Shown: positions 16,058-24,310 of the stretch, one piece after another | Numbering within the stretch: position 1 is the first letter of the stretch | Layout: the number at the start of each line of letters is the position of its first letter | Source: Clostridiales bacterium | GTDB lineage: Bacteria > Bacillota > Clostridia > Christensenellales > Aristaeellaceae | Length of the DNA stretch: 54,514 bases | Assembly: GCA_022787165.1 (NCBI GenBank) | Contig: JALFVL010000003.1 | Span: 1-54,514, forward strand | Direction: 5' to 3' | Translations under genes and position numbers: made by a program | The notes under the pieces: generated by a model | Databases searched by the model: none | Seen by the model: only the letters and a program-made list of their open reading frames with translations | Told to the model about the DNA's origin: nothing

Positions 16058-19000
16058 ATGCCGGAGTGGACGAGGGAGCAGCGGGACGCGATTACGGACA
16101 GGGGGCACAGCCTGATCGTCTGCGCGGCGGCGGGCTCGGGCAAGACCGCTGTGCTCGTGGAGCGGATCGTGTCGCTCGTGCGCGAGGGATGCCCGGTCGA
16201 GCAGATGCTCGTGGTGACGTTTACCAACGCGGCGGCAGGCGAGATGCGCCTGCGCATCGGCGAGGCGCTCAGCCGCGCGGCGCTTGAGGACCCGGCAATG
16301 GGCGAGCAGGCGATGGCGCTCTCCCGGGCGAGCATCTCGACGCTGCACAGGTTCTGCGGCAACCTGCTGCGCGAGAACTTTCAGGCGCTGGGGCTTGACC
16401 CCGCCTTCCGCATCGCGGACGAGCAGGAATGCGGCGTGCTGAGCGCCCAGGCGATGGAGGACGCGCTCTACAGCTGCTACGAGGTCGGCAGCGAGGCGTT
16501 TCTGGCGGCGGACGCGTGCTATACGCAGGAGGAGCTTTCCGAGCTGGCCGGGAGCCTGCGCCGCTTCATGATGACGCGCCCCGACCCCTGGGGCTGGCTT
16601 GACGAGGCCGTCGCGGCCTGCGGCGCGGACGCGCAGACACTGGGCGAAAGCCCAGCCGTGCAGATGCTGCTCGCGGACGCCCAAACGACGCTGGGCGGCC
16701 TCTGCGCGGATGCGGAGGAGACGCTCGCGATTTGCCGCCGCCCGGACGGCCCGGCACATTACGCCGCGGCTTGCGCGCAGGACGCCGCGCTGATTGTTGA
16801 CCTGCTCGGCGCGGCAAGGCGGGGCTACATGCCCCTGCGCGCCGCGCTGACGGAGGCGAGCTACGCGGCGCTGGGGCGAAAGAAGAAGGGCGACGTCTTT
16901 GACGAGGCGCTGGCGGAGACGGTCAAGGCGCGGCGCGACGCGCTCAAGAAGGCCGTGCGCGAGCTGGCGGCGGGCTTTGCGCCCACGCTTGAGGAGGCGG
17001 CGGAGGATCTGCGCCTGACGCGCGCGCCGCTTGAGGGCCTGGCGGAGCTGGTGCGCACCTATGACGCGCTCTATGGCGCGGCAAAAAGGCGACGCGGCGT
17101 GCTGGATTTTGACGATCTGGAGCATGGCGCGCTGGAGGCGCTTGCCCATCCCGAGGTGCGCGAGGCGCTGCGCGCCCGCTACCGCTACGTCTTCGTCGAC
17201 GAATACCAGGATTCGAGCGCGATTCAGGAGGCGATCCTCGGGAGCTTCGCGCGGGAGGACGGGCAGTTCCTCGTCGGCGACGTCAAGCAGAGCATCTACC
17301 GCTTCCGCCAGGCAGAGCCGCAGCTCTTCCTGCGCAAGGCGGCGCTCTACGACAGCGAGGCGGAGCAAAGCGCGCGGCGCATCGACCTGCAGCGCAACTT
17401 TCGCTCCCGCGCCAACGTGCTCGCCGGCGTCAACGCGGTCTTCTCGCGGATCATGCGCCGGGAGGCCACGGAGATCGAATATGACGCGCGCGAGGCGCTC
17501 ATCCCCGGTCTGCCCGCGCGGGCGGACGACCCGCCGCTGGAGCTGCATCTGATCTACAGGGCCGGGGAAGCGCAGGACGGCGCGGACGACGCGGCGGAAG
17601 AGGACGGGCCGGACGACGGCTTGCCGGGCGACGGTGGGCCGGGCGACGGTGGGCCGGGCAAGGGACAGGCAGATGGCTTGCCGGATGAGCGGGAGCTGGC
17701 CGCCGTCGAGCGGGAGGCGCAGATCGCCGCGGCGCGCATTCAGACGCTGGTTGGCACGATGTTCTACGACGCGAAGCAGGGGCGCGAGCGGCCGCTTGGC
17801 TACCGGGACATGGCGGTGCTCATGCGCGTGGCGCGGGGCAGCGCGCCGCTGGCGGCGGATGTGCTCGCCGGGGCGGGCATCCCGGTCTTCTGCGACGCGG
17901 GCGAGGGCTATTTCGACATGCCGGAGATCCGCGCGATGATGGCGCTGCTGACGGCGATTGACAACGGCGCGAAGGACGAGGCGCTGCTCGCGGCGCTCAA
18001 GGGCCCGGCGCTGGGGCTGGAGGACAGCGAGCTGGCGGGCATCCGCATAAATACGCCGGACACGCGCGTGCCGTTTTACGAGGCCGTGCGCCGCTACCGC
18101 GAGGCGATGGACGACGCGCTCTCCGAAAGGCTGCGCGGGTTTGAGGCGCGGCTTGCGCGCTGGCGGCTCTGCGCGCGCCATCAGGGCGTGGACAGGCTGA
18201 TTGAGCGCATCTACGCCGAGACAGGCTTTCCCGCGCAGGTGGGCGCGCTGCCGGGCGGCGCGGCGCGACAGGCGAACCTGCACCTGCTGACCTCGCGGGC
18301 GCGCGCCTTCATGCGCGCGCAGGGCGGCTCGCTGCATGCCTTCCTCGCCTATGCGGGGCGGCTGCGCGCGGGCGGCGACTCGATGAGCGCGAGCGCGATT
18401 GGCGAGAGCGAGGACGTCGTGCGCATCATGACGACGCACAAGAGCAAGGGCCTCGAGTTCCCGGTCGTGCTGGTGCTGGGACTGGGAAAGAAGCTCGGCG
18501 GCCAGTCGCTGCGCGCGCATCTGCTGCTCCACGCGCAGCTGGGCGTCGGCCTGCCCTGCGTGGATACGGCGCTGATGAGCGAGCGGGACACGCTGCTGCG
18601 GCGGGCCATCCGCGTGCAGACGGCGCGCGAGCAGCTCGCCGAGGAGGTGCGCATCCTCTATGTCGCGATGACGCGCGCCAGGGAGCGGCTGATCCTCATC
18701 GGCGACACCGGCCGCGCGCAGCCGCCAAAGAGCTTTTTTGCCGGCGGTGACACGGGCAGCCTGCTTGCCATGCGCACGGGGCTGGAGATGATCGCCCCGA
18801 CGCTCGCCGCCGCGGGCGCGGGCCTCACGATCGCTCAGGAGGAGATCCTCGCGGGGGATTCCCGCTGGCAGGTCTTCGCGCATAGGGCCGGCCCATCCGG
18901 CGCGGCGCTGCGGCGCACGGACGAGGGCGTTTCGCGCCTGCTCGCGGCGCTTGAGGCGGAGCCGCTTGAGGATGAGTCGCTTGCGGCGCTGATGGCCTTT

Positions 19001-19672
19001 GACCCCGGGCAGGGCGCGGCGGCTGTGCGCAAGACGAGCGTCAGCGCCGTGCTGCGCGACGAAAAGCGCGCCGCGCAGGAGGCGGCGGCACGGGCATCCG
19101 GCGAGGAGGCGCCGCCCCTGCCGGGCGAGCGGACGGAGATTGTCCGTCTGCCGCGCTTCATGCAGGAGCAGCGCATGACGGGCGCGCAGATTGGCACGGC
19201 CTTCCACAGGATGATGCGCATGCTCGACCTTTGTGCGCTGCGCGCGGCAAGCGACCTGAGTGGCGAGCTCACGCGGCAGGCGGAGGCGATGCGCGCGGAC
19301 GGCGTCATCACGGCGCAGGAGGCTGCCGCCGTGCCCGTGCGCATGCTGACGGCGCTGATGGCCTCGCCGCTGGGCGTGCGGATGCTGCGCGCCGAAAGGC
19401 TGGAGCGCGAATGGGCGTTCACCTTCCGCAGGACGGACGATTCCGGCGCGCAGCAGCTCATTCAGGGCGTGATCGACTGCTGCTTTGTCGAGGATGGGCA
19501 ATGGGTGCTGGCAGACTACAAGACCGACTCGCCTGCCGACGTGCCCGGCGCGATTGCGCGCCACAGGCCGCAGCTTGAGCTCTACGCCCAGGCGCTCTCT
19601 CAAATTACGGGCATGCCCGTCAAGGAGCGGCTGCTCGTGCTGGTGCGCTCGGGGCTGAGCTACAATGTATAG
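16058..19672 (+). CDS. addA: ATP-dependent helicase/nuclease subunit A
   Basis: A 1204-residue UvrD-family helicase fused to a nuclease, the motor half of AddAB, which resects double-strand breaks for recombination. Walker A is AAAGSGKTAVL near residue 25; VFVDEYQDSS near 380 is the Walker B/motif II; motif VI lies in LYVAMTRARERL near 867. The C-terminal PD-(D/E)xK nuclease has GTAFHRMMR and LADYKTD. An acidic glycine/proline-rich insert (DDGLPGDGGPGDGG) lies near residue 525. ATG 16058 is 7 bases after GGAGGGA. AddB, usually directly upstream, is absent; divergent lrp is there instead. Confidence 0.92.
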   Translation: MPEWTREQRDAITDRGHSLIVCAAAGSGKTAVLVERIVSLVREGCPVEQMLVVTFTNAAAGEMRLRIGEALSRAALEDPAMGEQAMALSRASISTLHRFCGNLLRENFQALGLDPAFRIADEQECGVLSAQAMEDALYSCYEVGSEAFLAADACYTQEELSELAGSLRRFMMTRPDPWGWLDEAVAACGADAQTLGESPAVQMLLADAQTTLGGLCADAEETLAICRRPDGPAHYAAACAQDAALIVDLLGAARRGYMPLRAALTEASYAALGRKKKGDVFDEALAETVKARRDALKKAVRELAAGFAPTLEEAAEDLRLTRAPLEGLAELVRTYDALYGAAKRRRGVLDFDDLEHGALEALAHPEVREALRARYRYVFVDEYQDSSAIQEAILGSFAREDGQFLVGDVKQSIYRFRQAEPQLFLRKAALYDSEAEQSARRIDLQRNFRSRANVLAGVNAVFSRIMRREATEIEYDAREALIPGLPARADDPPLELHLIYRAGEAQDGADDAAEEDGPDDGLPGDGGPGDGGPGKGQADGLPDERELAAVEREAQIAAARIQTLVGTMFYDAKQGRERPLGYRDMAVLMRVARGSAPLAADVLAGAGIPVFCDAGEGYFDMPEIRAMMALLTAIDNGAKDEALLAALKGPALGLEDSELAGIRINTPDTRVPFYEAVRRYREAMDDALSERLRGFEARLARWRLCARHQGVDRLIERIYAETGFPAQVGALPGGAARQANLHLLTSRARAFMRAQGGSLHAFLAYAGRLRAGGDSMSASAIGESEDVVRIMTTHKSKGLEFPVVLVLGLGKKLGGQSLRAHLLLHAQLGVGLPCVDTALMSERDTLLRRAIRVQTAREQLAEEVRILYVAMTRARERLILIGDTGRAQPPKSFFAGGDTGSLLAMRTGLEMIAPTLAAAGAGLTIAQEEILAGDSRWQVFAHRAGPSGAALRRTDEGVSRLLAALEAEPLEDESLAALMAFDPGQGAAAVRKTSVSAVLRDEKRAAQEAAARASGEEAPPLPGERTEIVRLPRFMQEQRMTGAQIGTAFHRMMRMLDLCALRAASDLSGELTRQAEAMRADGVITAQEAAAVPVRMLTALMASPLGVRMLRAERLEREWAFTFRRTDDSGAQQLIQGVIDCCFVEDGQWVLADYKTDSPADVPGAIARHRPQLELYAQALSQITGMPVKERLLVLVRSGLSYNV

Positions 19673-19730
19673 GTAACGAAAGAACCGGGGAAAAGGCGCG
19701 TAAAATCAAAAAAGAATCCCGGCATCGGGG

Positions 19731-19759
19731 TTGACAAACCGGGAAATTGGGGGTATTGT
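19731..19759 (+). promoter_or_regulatory. Promoter of the mgtE leader RNA
   Basis: TTGACA (19731-19736) and TATTGT (19754-19759) with a 17-bp spacer, about 330 bases before the mgtE start. Confidence 0.75.
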
Positions 19760-19765
19760 AAACGT

Positions 19766-20085
19766 GGATTTTCCCGGGTGGGAAGGTCTGAATTGAGCGA
19801 TTTGCACGGAGGTGAAGGACGTGGACGATCCCAGTAGTCTGGCGGGCAAACCCCGAGAACGGCTGGCGCCTCGGGCTGCGGCTTTCTCTCCTTCCGCTTC
19901 CGAATAAGGGCTTTTTCTGTCCGTTTGCAGCCTGCGGCTGACCGGGCAAAATCGACCGAATCAAAGACGGAAAGAGCGCGCAGCCTGATGCTGTGCGCCT
20001 TTTTGCGCCGTTTTTGGGGGAAACTGACCTGCATTTTCAAGACTGCACGACACAAGGAATGCTGAAAAGACAGGAGGGATTCCCG
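19766..20085 (+). ncRNA. Long structured 5' leader of mgtE, candidate riboswitch of unrecognised class
   Basis: About 320 bases lie between a good promoter and the mgtE ribosome site. They contain a CCCGAG/CTCGGG stem (19852-19875), a CAGCC/GGCTG stem (19928-19940) and a terminator hairpin (19976-20004). The arrangement is that of a transcription-attenuating leader, and mgtE genes are often controlled by Mg2+ sensing RNAs. However, I cannot find the M-box blocks (GGTGAGGCTCC, CCAATGGGT, GTGCTAAAGCTC), so no class is assigned. Confidence 0.5.
19976..20004 (+). terminator. Attenuator-type terminator in the mgtE leader
   Basis: GCGCGCAGC pairs with GCTGTGCGC (one G-T wobble), 5-base loop CTGAT, then CTTTTT. 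It lies 80 bp upstream of mgtE, inside the leader rather than after a gene. Confidence 0.75.
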
Positions 20086-21444
20086 ATGGAGGAAGAGATT
20101 CGCAAGGATTTTCTTGAGCTGATGCGGCTCATGGATGAGGGCAAGATTCAGGAATTCAAGCAGAAGGCGAACGAGACGCCGCCCGTGGATATCGCCGAGG
20201 GGCTGGAGGAGGTCGAGGACTCGGGCCGCGTGCTCAAGCTCTTCCGCATGCTCCCCAAGGACATTTCCTCGGATGTGTTCGCCTACATGACCAGCGACCA
20301 GCAGCAGCTCATCGCCGAGAGCGCGACCAACGCCGAGCTGACCGCGCTGGTTGACGACATGTTCCTTGACGACACGGTGGACTTTCTGGAGGAGATGCCC
20401 GCCAACGTCGTCAAGAAGGTGCTGCAAAACGCGGACGAGAATACCCGCAAGCTCATCAACCAGTTCCTCAACTACCCGGAAAACAGCGCCGGCAGCCTGA
20501 TGACGATCGAGTATGTTGACCTGCACGACTACTTCACCGTCCGCAAGGCGATGGACTACATCCGCCGCACGGGCATTGACAAGGAGACCGTCTATACCTG
20601 CTACGTCATCGATGAACAGCGCAAGCTCGTGGGCCAGGTTTCCCTGCGCAAGCTGATCATCGCGCCGGAAAACGCCTATATCCGCGACATCATGGACACG
20701 AACATCGTCTTCGCCATGACGACCGACGACCAGGAGGCCGTCGCCGACGACTTCCGCCGCTACGACCTGACCTCCATCGCCGTGTGCGACAAGGAGAACC
20801 GCCTCGTGGGCATCATCACCATCGACGATATCGTCGACGTCATCCAGGATGAGAACACCGAGGATATCAAGAAGATGGCGGCCATCATCCCCAGCGACGA
20901 GGAATACATGAAGACCAGCGTATTGAACCTCGTCGCCCACCGCCTGCCCTGGCTGCTCCTGCTGATGATCTCCGCGACGTTCACCTCGACGATCATCACG
21001 CACTTTGAAACGCTGCTCTCCGGCGCCGTCGTGCTGACCGCGTTCATCCCGATGCTGATGGACAGCGCCGGCAACTCCGGCAGCCAGACCTCCGTCACCG
21101 TCATTCGCAACATGGCGCTGGGCGAGGTTGAAACCCGCGACTGGATGCGCGTCCTCTTCAAGGAGGTGCGCGTGGCGCTTGTCTCCGGCGCGGCGCTGGC
21201 CGCCGTCAACTTCCTGCGGATGCTGATCTTTACGAGCGTCGGCGTGATGATCAGCGCGACCGTGTCGGTCACGCTGCTGTGTACCGTCGTCATTGCGATG
21301 ATCGTGGGCTGCCTGCTGCCGATGGGCGCCAAGCGCCTGGGCTTTGACCCGGCCGTCATGGCCAGCCCGATGATCACGACGATCGTGGACGCCTGCTCGC
21401 TGGTCATCTATTTCATGATCGCCACCGCCGTGCTCGGGCTGTGA
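20086..21444 (+). CDS. mgtE: Magnesium transporter MgtE
   Basis: A 452-residue magnesium channel. A cytoplasmic MgtE_N helical domain (about 1-130; FRMLPKDISSDVFAYM) is followed by two CBS domains (about 140-260; AGSLMTIEYVDL, then VVGIITIDDIVDVI-like) and a five-helix membrane domain starting near 290, with the pore-lining PMLMDSAGNSGSQTSVTVIRNMALGE. Start at ATG 20086, 6 bases after AGGAGGG. Expression is probably controlled by the leader RNA. The Mg2+ gating CBS aspartates appear present. Confidence 0.94.
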   Translation: MEEEIRKDFLELMRLMDEGKIQEFKQKANETPPVDIAEGLEEVEDSGRVLKLFRMLPKDISSDVFAYMTSDQQQLIAESATNAELTALVDDMFLDDTVDFLEEMPANVVKKVLQNADENTRKLINQFLNYPENSAGSLMTIEYVDLHDYFTVRKAMDYIRRTGIDKETVYTCYVIDEQRKLVGQVSLRKLIIAPENAYIRDIMDTNIVFAMTTDDQEAVADDFRRYDLTSIAVCDKENRLVGIITIDDIVDVIQDENTEDIKKMAAIIPSDEEYMKTSVLNLVAHRLPWLLLLMISATFTSTIITHFETLLSGAVVLTAFIPMLMDSAGNSGSQTSVTVIRNMALGEVETRDWMRVLFKEVRVALVSGAALAAVNFLRMLIFTSVGVMISATVSVTLLCTVVIAMIVGCLLPMGAKRLGFDPAVMASPMITTIVDACSLVIYFMIATAVLGL

Positions 21445-21463
21445 GCCCCAAAGAAATAGCCGC

Positions 21464-21500
21464 CGCCCCGCGCCGGACTGCTCCGGAGCGGGGCGCTTTG
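21464..21500 (+). terminator. Probable terminator of mgtE
   Basis: CGCCCCGC-CCGGA pairs with TCCGG-GCGGGGCG, followed by a short CTTTGG rather than a full T-run. Confidence 0.55.
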
Positions 21501-21511
21501 GATATTCCGCC

Positions 21512-21540
21512 TTGAAAACACAGGCGTTTGACGATATAAT
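21512..21540 (+). promoter_or_regulatory. Promoter of the aldo/keto reductase gene
   Basis: TTGAAA (21512-21517) and TATAAT (21535-21540) with a 17-bp spacer; start of translation is about 95 bases downstream. Confidence 0.8.
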
Positions 21541-21635
21541 AGAGCCATGCTTTGGGCGGCGTCTCGCCGCAGGAGGAAGGCGGCTCCTGTCCCGGGAGTC
21601 TGTCAGGAACGGACATATGGAGGGGGAACCATTTT

Positions 21636-22643
21636 ATGGAGACCACGACGCTGGGAAAGACCGGACTGCGCATTTCGCGCATGGGCTTTGGCGGCATCCC
21701 GATTCAGAAGGTGGACGCGAAGGCAACCCGCGCGCTGATGGAGCGGCTTGTTCAGGAGGGCGTAAACTATATCGACACGGCGCGCGGCTACACGGTCAGC
21801 GAGCAGTACCTGGGAGAGGCGCTCGAGGGCCTGCGCGACCGCTTTGTTTTGGCGACCAAGTCGATGGCGCGCACGCGCGAGGCGATGGAGAAGGACATCG
21901 AGACCAGCCTTGCCAACCTGCGCACCGATCATATCGACCTGTATCAGATTCACAACCCATCTCTGGCGGAGCTTCAGGCGGTCTGCGCGCCGGGCGGCGC
22001 GCTCGAGGCGCTGATGGCGGCAAAGGCCGAGGGCAAGATCGGCCATCTCGGCGTGACGGCGCACATGGCCTCCGTCTTCGAGTATGCGCTCTCGCTTGAC
22101 TGGGTCGAGACGATCATGTTCCCCTATAACCTCGTGGAGACGCAGGGTGAGGCGCTCATGCGCCGCTGCACGGAGCAGAACGTCGGCTTTATCTGCATGA
22201 AGCCGCTGGCCGGCGGCGCGCTGGAGGACGCGAACCTGGCGCTGCGCTTCATCGCGCGCAACCCGGACGTCTCCGTCGTCATCCCGGGCATGTACGACGT
22301 GCGCGAGATCGAGCAGAACCTCGCGGCGCTCTCCGATCCCGCACCGCTGACGCAGGCGGAGAAGGAAAAGATCGAGACCATCCGCAAGGAGCTGGGCACG
22401 CAGTTCTGCCGCCGCTGCAACTATTGCCAGCCCTGCACGGCGGGCATCCAGATCAGCGGCATCTTCGTGCTGGAGGGATATCTGAGGCGCTACGGCCTGG
22501 GCGACTGGGCGCAGCAGCGCTACGCCGGCATGGCCAAGAAGGCCGGGGACTGCGTCGGCTGCGGCGCCTGCGAGGCGCGCTGCCCCTATCAGCTCCCGAT
22601 TCGCGAGATGCTCGCGCGCTGCAAAAACGAATTCGGCGCGTGA
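21636..22643 (+). CDS. Aldo/keto reductase with C-terminal 4Fe-4S domain
   Basis: A 335-residue oxidoreductase. The AKR barrel (residues about 1-250) starts LGKTGLRISRMGFGGIPIQK and has the catalytic set: Asp and Tyr in NYIDTARGYTVSE, Lys in VLATKSM, His in IDLYQIHNP. The C-terminal 85 residues carry two cysteine clusters (CRRCNYCQPC and CVGCGACEARCPYQLPI), i.e. a ferredoxin-like tail. ATG 21636 follows GGAGGGGGAAC; longer readings lack a ribosome site. It directly precedes an [FeFe] hydrogenase-like gene (91 bp), suggesting shared electron flow (inference). Confidence 0.87.
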   Translation: METTTLGKTGLRISRMGFGGIPIQKVDAKATRALMERLVQEGVNYIDTARGYTVSEQYLGEALEGLRDRFVLATKSMARTREAMEKDIETSLANLRTDHIDLYQIHNPSLAELQAVCAPGGALEALMAAKAEGKIGHLGVTAHMASVFEYALSLDWVETIMFPYNLVETQGEALMRRCTEQNVGFICMKPLAGGALEDANLALRFIARNPDVSVVIPGMYDVREIEQNLAALSDPAPLTQAEKEKIETIRKELGTQFCRRCNYCQPCTAGIQISGIFVLEGYLRRYGLGDWAQQRYAGMAKKAGDCVGCGACEARCPYQLPIREMLARCKNEFGA

Positions 22644-22675
22644 GCTCACATACAGACTACACAGGTTGCTGCTCT

Positions 22676-22693
22676 GCGGCGCACATGCGCCGC
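22676..22693 (+). repeat. Perfect palindrome between reductase and hydrogenase genes
   Basis: GCGGCGCACATGCGCCGC is an 18-bp perfect palindrome in the 91-bp gap. It may be an mRNA hairpin or a protein-binding site; no T-run follows. Confidence 0.45.
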
Positions 22694-22734
22694 GTCCCCC
22701 GTTTTGACAGAGTCAGAAAGCGAGGAACAGGGTT

Positions 22735-24213
22735 ATGAAGTCCAGGAACAGGGTCAACTGGAAGCAGAACGTGCTCGAGGCGGTCGCCAAATACAGCTAT
22801 GAGGGAACGCTCGAGCGCCACAAGGAATACATTCCGCTGGAGATCATTCCCCACGGCAGTCAGGCGACCTACCGCTGCTGCGTCTACCGTGAGCGCGAAA
22901 TCCTGCGCAACCGTGTGGACTGGGCCTGCGGCCGCGCCTCCGTCTACGAGGACAACCATTACTACTACACGGACGAGCCCGTCGCCGTCATGAACAGCGC
23001 CTGCGAGGGCTGCCCGCTGCAGCGCTACACCGTCACCAGCAACTGCCAGCACTGCATGGCGCAGAAGTGCATGGAGGCCTGCCACTTCGACGCGATCATC
23101 ATGACTCACCAGGGCGCGATGATCAACCCGGACAAGTGCCGCGAGTGCGGCATGTGCGCGCAGGCCTGCCCCTACAACGCCATCTCCGACGCGCGGCGCC
23201 CCTGTGTGCGCTCCTGCCCGGTGGATGCGATTTCGGTCGACAAAAAGAACCGCCGCGCCTCCATTGATTACAGCAAGTGTATCTCCTGCGGCAGCTGCAC
23301 CGTGGCCTGCCCGTTCAGCGCGATTTCCGATGTTTCCATGATCACCGACGTCATCGAGGCGATCCGTGACGAAAACCAGGAGGTCTACGCCTGCTTCGCG
23401 CCCTCCATCGAGGGACAGTTCGGCGGCGTGAGCGTGGGCGAAATGATCAAGGCGATCCGGATGCTCGGCTTTGACGACGCGATGGAGGTTTCCCTCGGCG
23501 CGGACGCGACCGCCTATTACGAGGCGCAGGAGGCCAAGGAGGTCGCGCGCGAGGGCGGCCACATGACGACCAGCTGCTGCCCCGCGTTTTACAACATGGT
23601 CATGAAGCACTACCCGCAGCTTGCCGACAAGGTGAGCCACACCGTCTCGCCCATGGTTGCGACGGCCCGCTTCATCAAGAAGAACCATCCCGGCGCGAAG
23701 GTCGCCTTCATTGGCCCCTGCGTCGCCAAGAAGAGCGAGGTCAAGCGCTACAAGAAGATGAACAGCGAGGGCGCGGATTTCGCGCTGACCTATGAGGAGC
23801 TTCAGGCGATGTTTGCCGCGAAGGACGTCGATCCTGAGGAGATCGCCGCCGCCAGCGTGCAGCAGGGCTCCATCTACGGCAAGAACTTCGCCGTCTCGGG
23901 CGGCGTCTCCGCGGCCGTGCAGCAGGTGCTCGTCGAGGATCAGTTCGACATGCCGGTGAGCTGCCTCAAGTGCTCCGGCGCGGCGGAATGCAAGAAGGCG
24001 CTGCTGATGCTGCGCGCGGGCAAGCTGAGCGAGACGATTGTCGAGGGCATGGCCTGCGAGGGCGGCTGCATCAACGGCCCGGCGAAGATCACCGACATGC
24101 GCCAGAGCATCGGCATGCGCAAGCAGCTGATGAAGAATGTCGACGACCGCAAGATCCATGAGAATCTGGAGAGCGCGGGGTTTGTCGATATCGACATGAA
24201 GGACGGACGTTAA
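22735..24213 (+). CDS. Monomeric [FeFe] hydrogenase, group B-like
   Basis: A 492-residue iron-sulfur enzyme. Several Fe-S motifs fill the N-terminal half (CEGCPLQRY, NCQHCMAQKCMEAC, CRECGMCAQACPY near 134, CISCGSCTVACPF near 181). The H-cluster motifs follow: TSCCPAFY near 278, GPCVAKKSE near 327 and EGMACEGGCINGP near 436, giving the four cysteines that hold the H-cluster. Variant motifs (TSCCPAF rather than TSCCPGW, GGCINGP rather than GGGQP) resemble the group B1/B3 family typical of gut Clostridia. Expected reaction is reversible H2 formation from ferredoxin. Maturases HydE/F/G are not in the window. Confidence 0.88.
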   Translation: MKSRNRVNWKQNVLEAVAKYSYEGTLERHKEYIPLEIIPHGSQATYRCCVYREREILRNRVDWACGRASVYEDNHYYYTDEPVAVMNSACEGCPLQRYTVTSNCQHCMAQKCMEACHFDAIIMTHQGAMINPDKCRECGMCAQACPYNAISDARRPCVRSCPVDAISVDKKNRRASIDYSKCISCGSCTVACPFSAISDVSMITDVIEAIRDENQEVYACFAPSIEGQFGGVSVGEMIKAIRMLGFDDAMEVSLGADATAYYEAQEAKEVAREGGHMTTSCCPAFYNMVMKHYPQLADKVSHTVSPMVATARFIKKNHPGAKVAFIGPCVAKKSEVKRYKKMNSEGADFALTYEELQAMFAAKDVDPEEIAAASVQQGSIYGKNFAVSGGVSAAVQQVLVEDQFDMPVSCLKCSGAAECKKALLMLRAGKLSETIVEGMACEGGCINGPAKITDMRQSIGMRKQLMKNVDDRKIHENLESAGFVDIDMKDGR

Positions 24214-24239
24214 TCCCCGTCAACAACCCGACAAAGGAG

Positions 24240-24267
24240 GCTCCCCCGAGGACGGGGGAGCGTCTTC
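24240..24267 (+). terminator. Terminator after the hydrogenase gene
   Basis: GCTCCCCC pairs with GGGGGAGC around GAGGAC, followed by GTCTTCT, a weak T-rich tail. Confidence 0.65.
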
Positions 24268-24310
24268 TGCGTATCCGCGCCGCACGAGGGCGTCGTGAAG
24301 AAGGAGTATC

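Noticed and set aside
15938..19603. A 1,200-codon minus-strand open frame opposite addA
   Set aside because: It exactly mirrors addA and has no recognisable domain; GC-rich third positions remove stop codons from the opposite strand.
19766..20085. mgtE leader as a canonical M-box, ydaO or yybP-ykoY riboswitch
   Set aside because: The conserved blocks of these classes could not be found by eye, so only an unassigned structured leader is reported.
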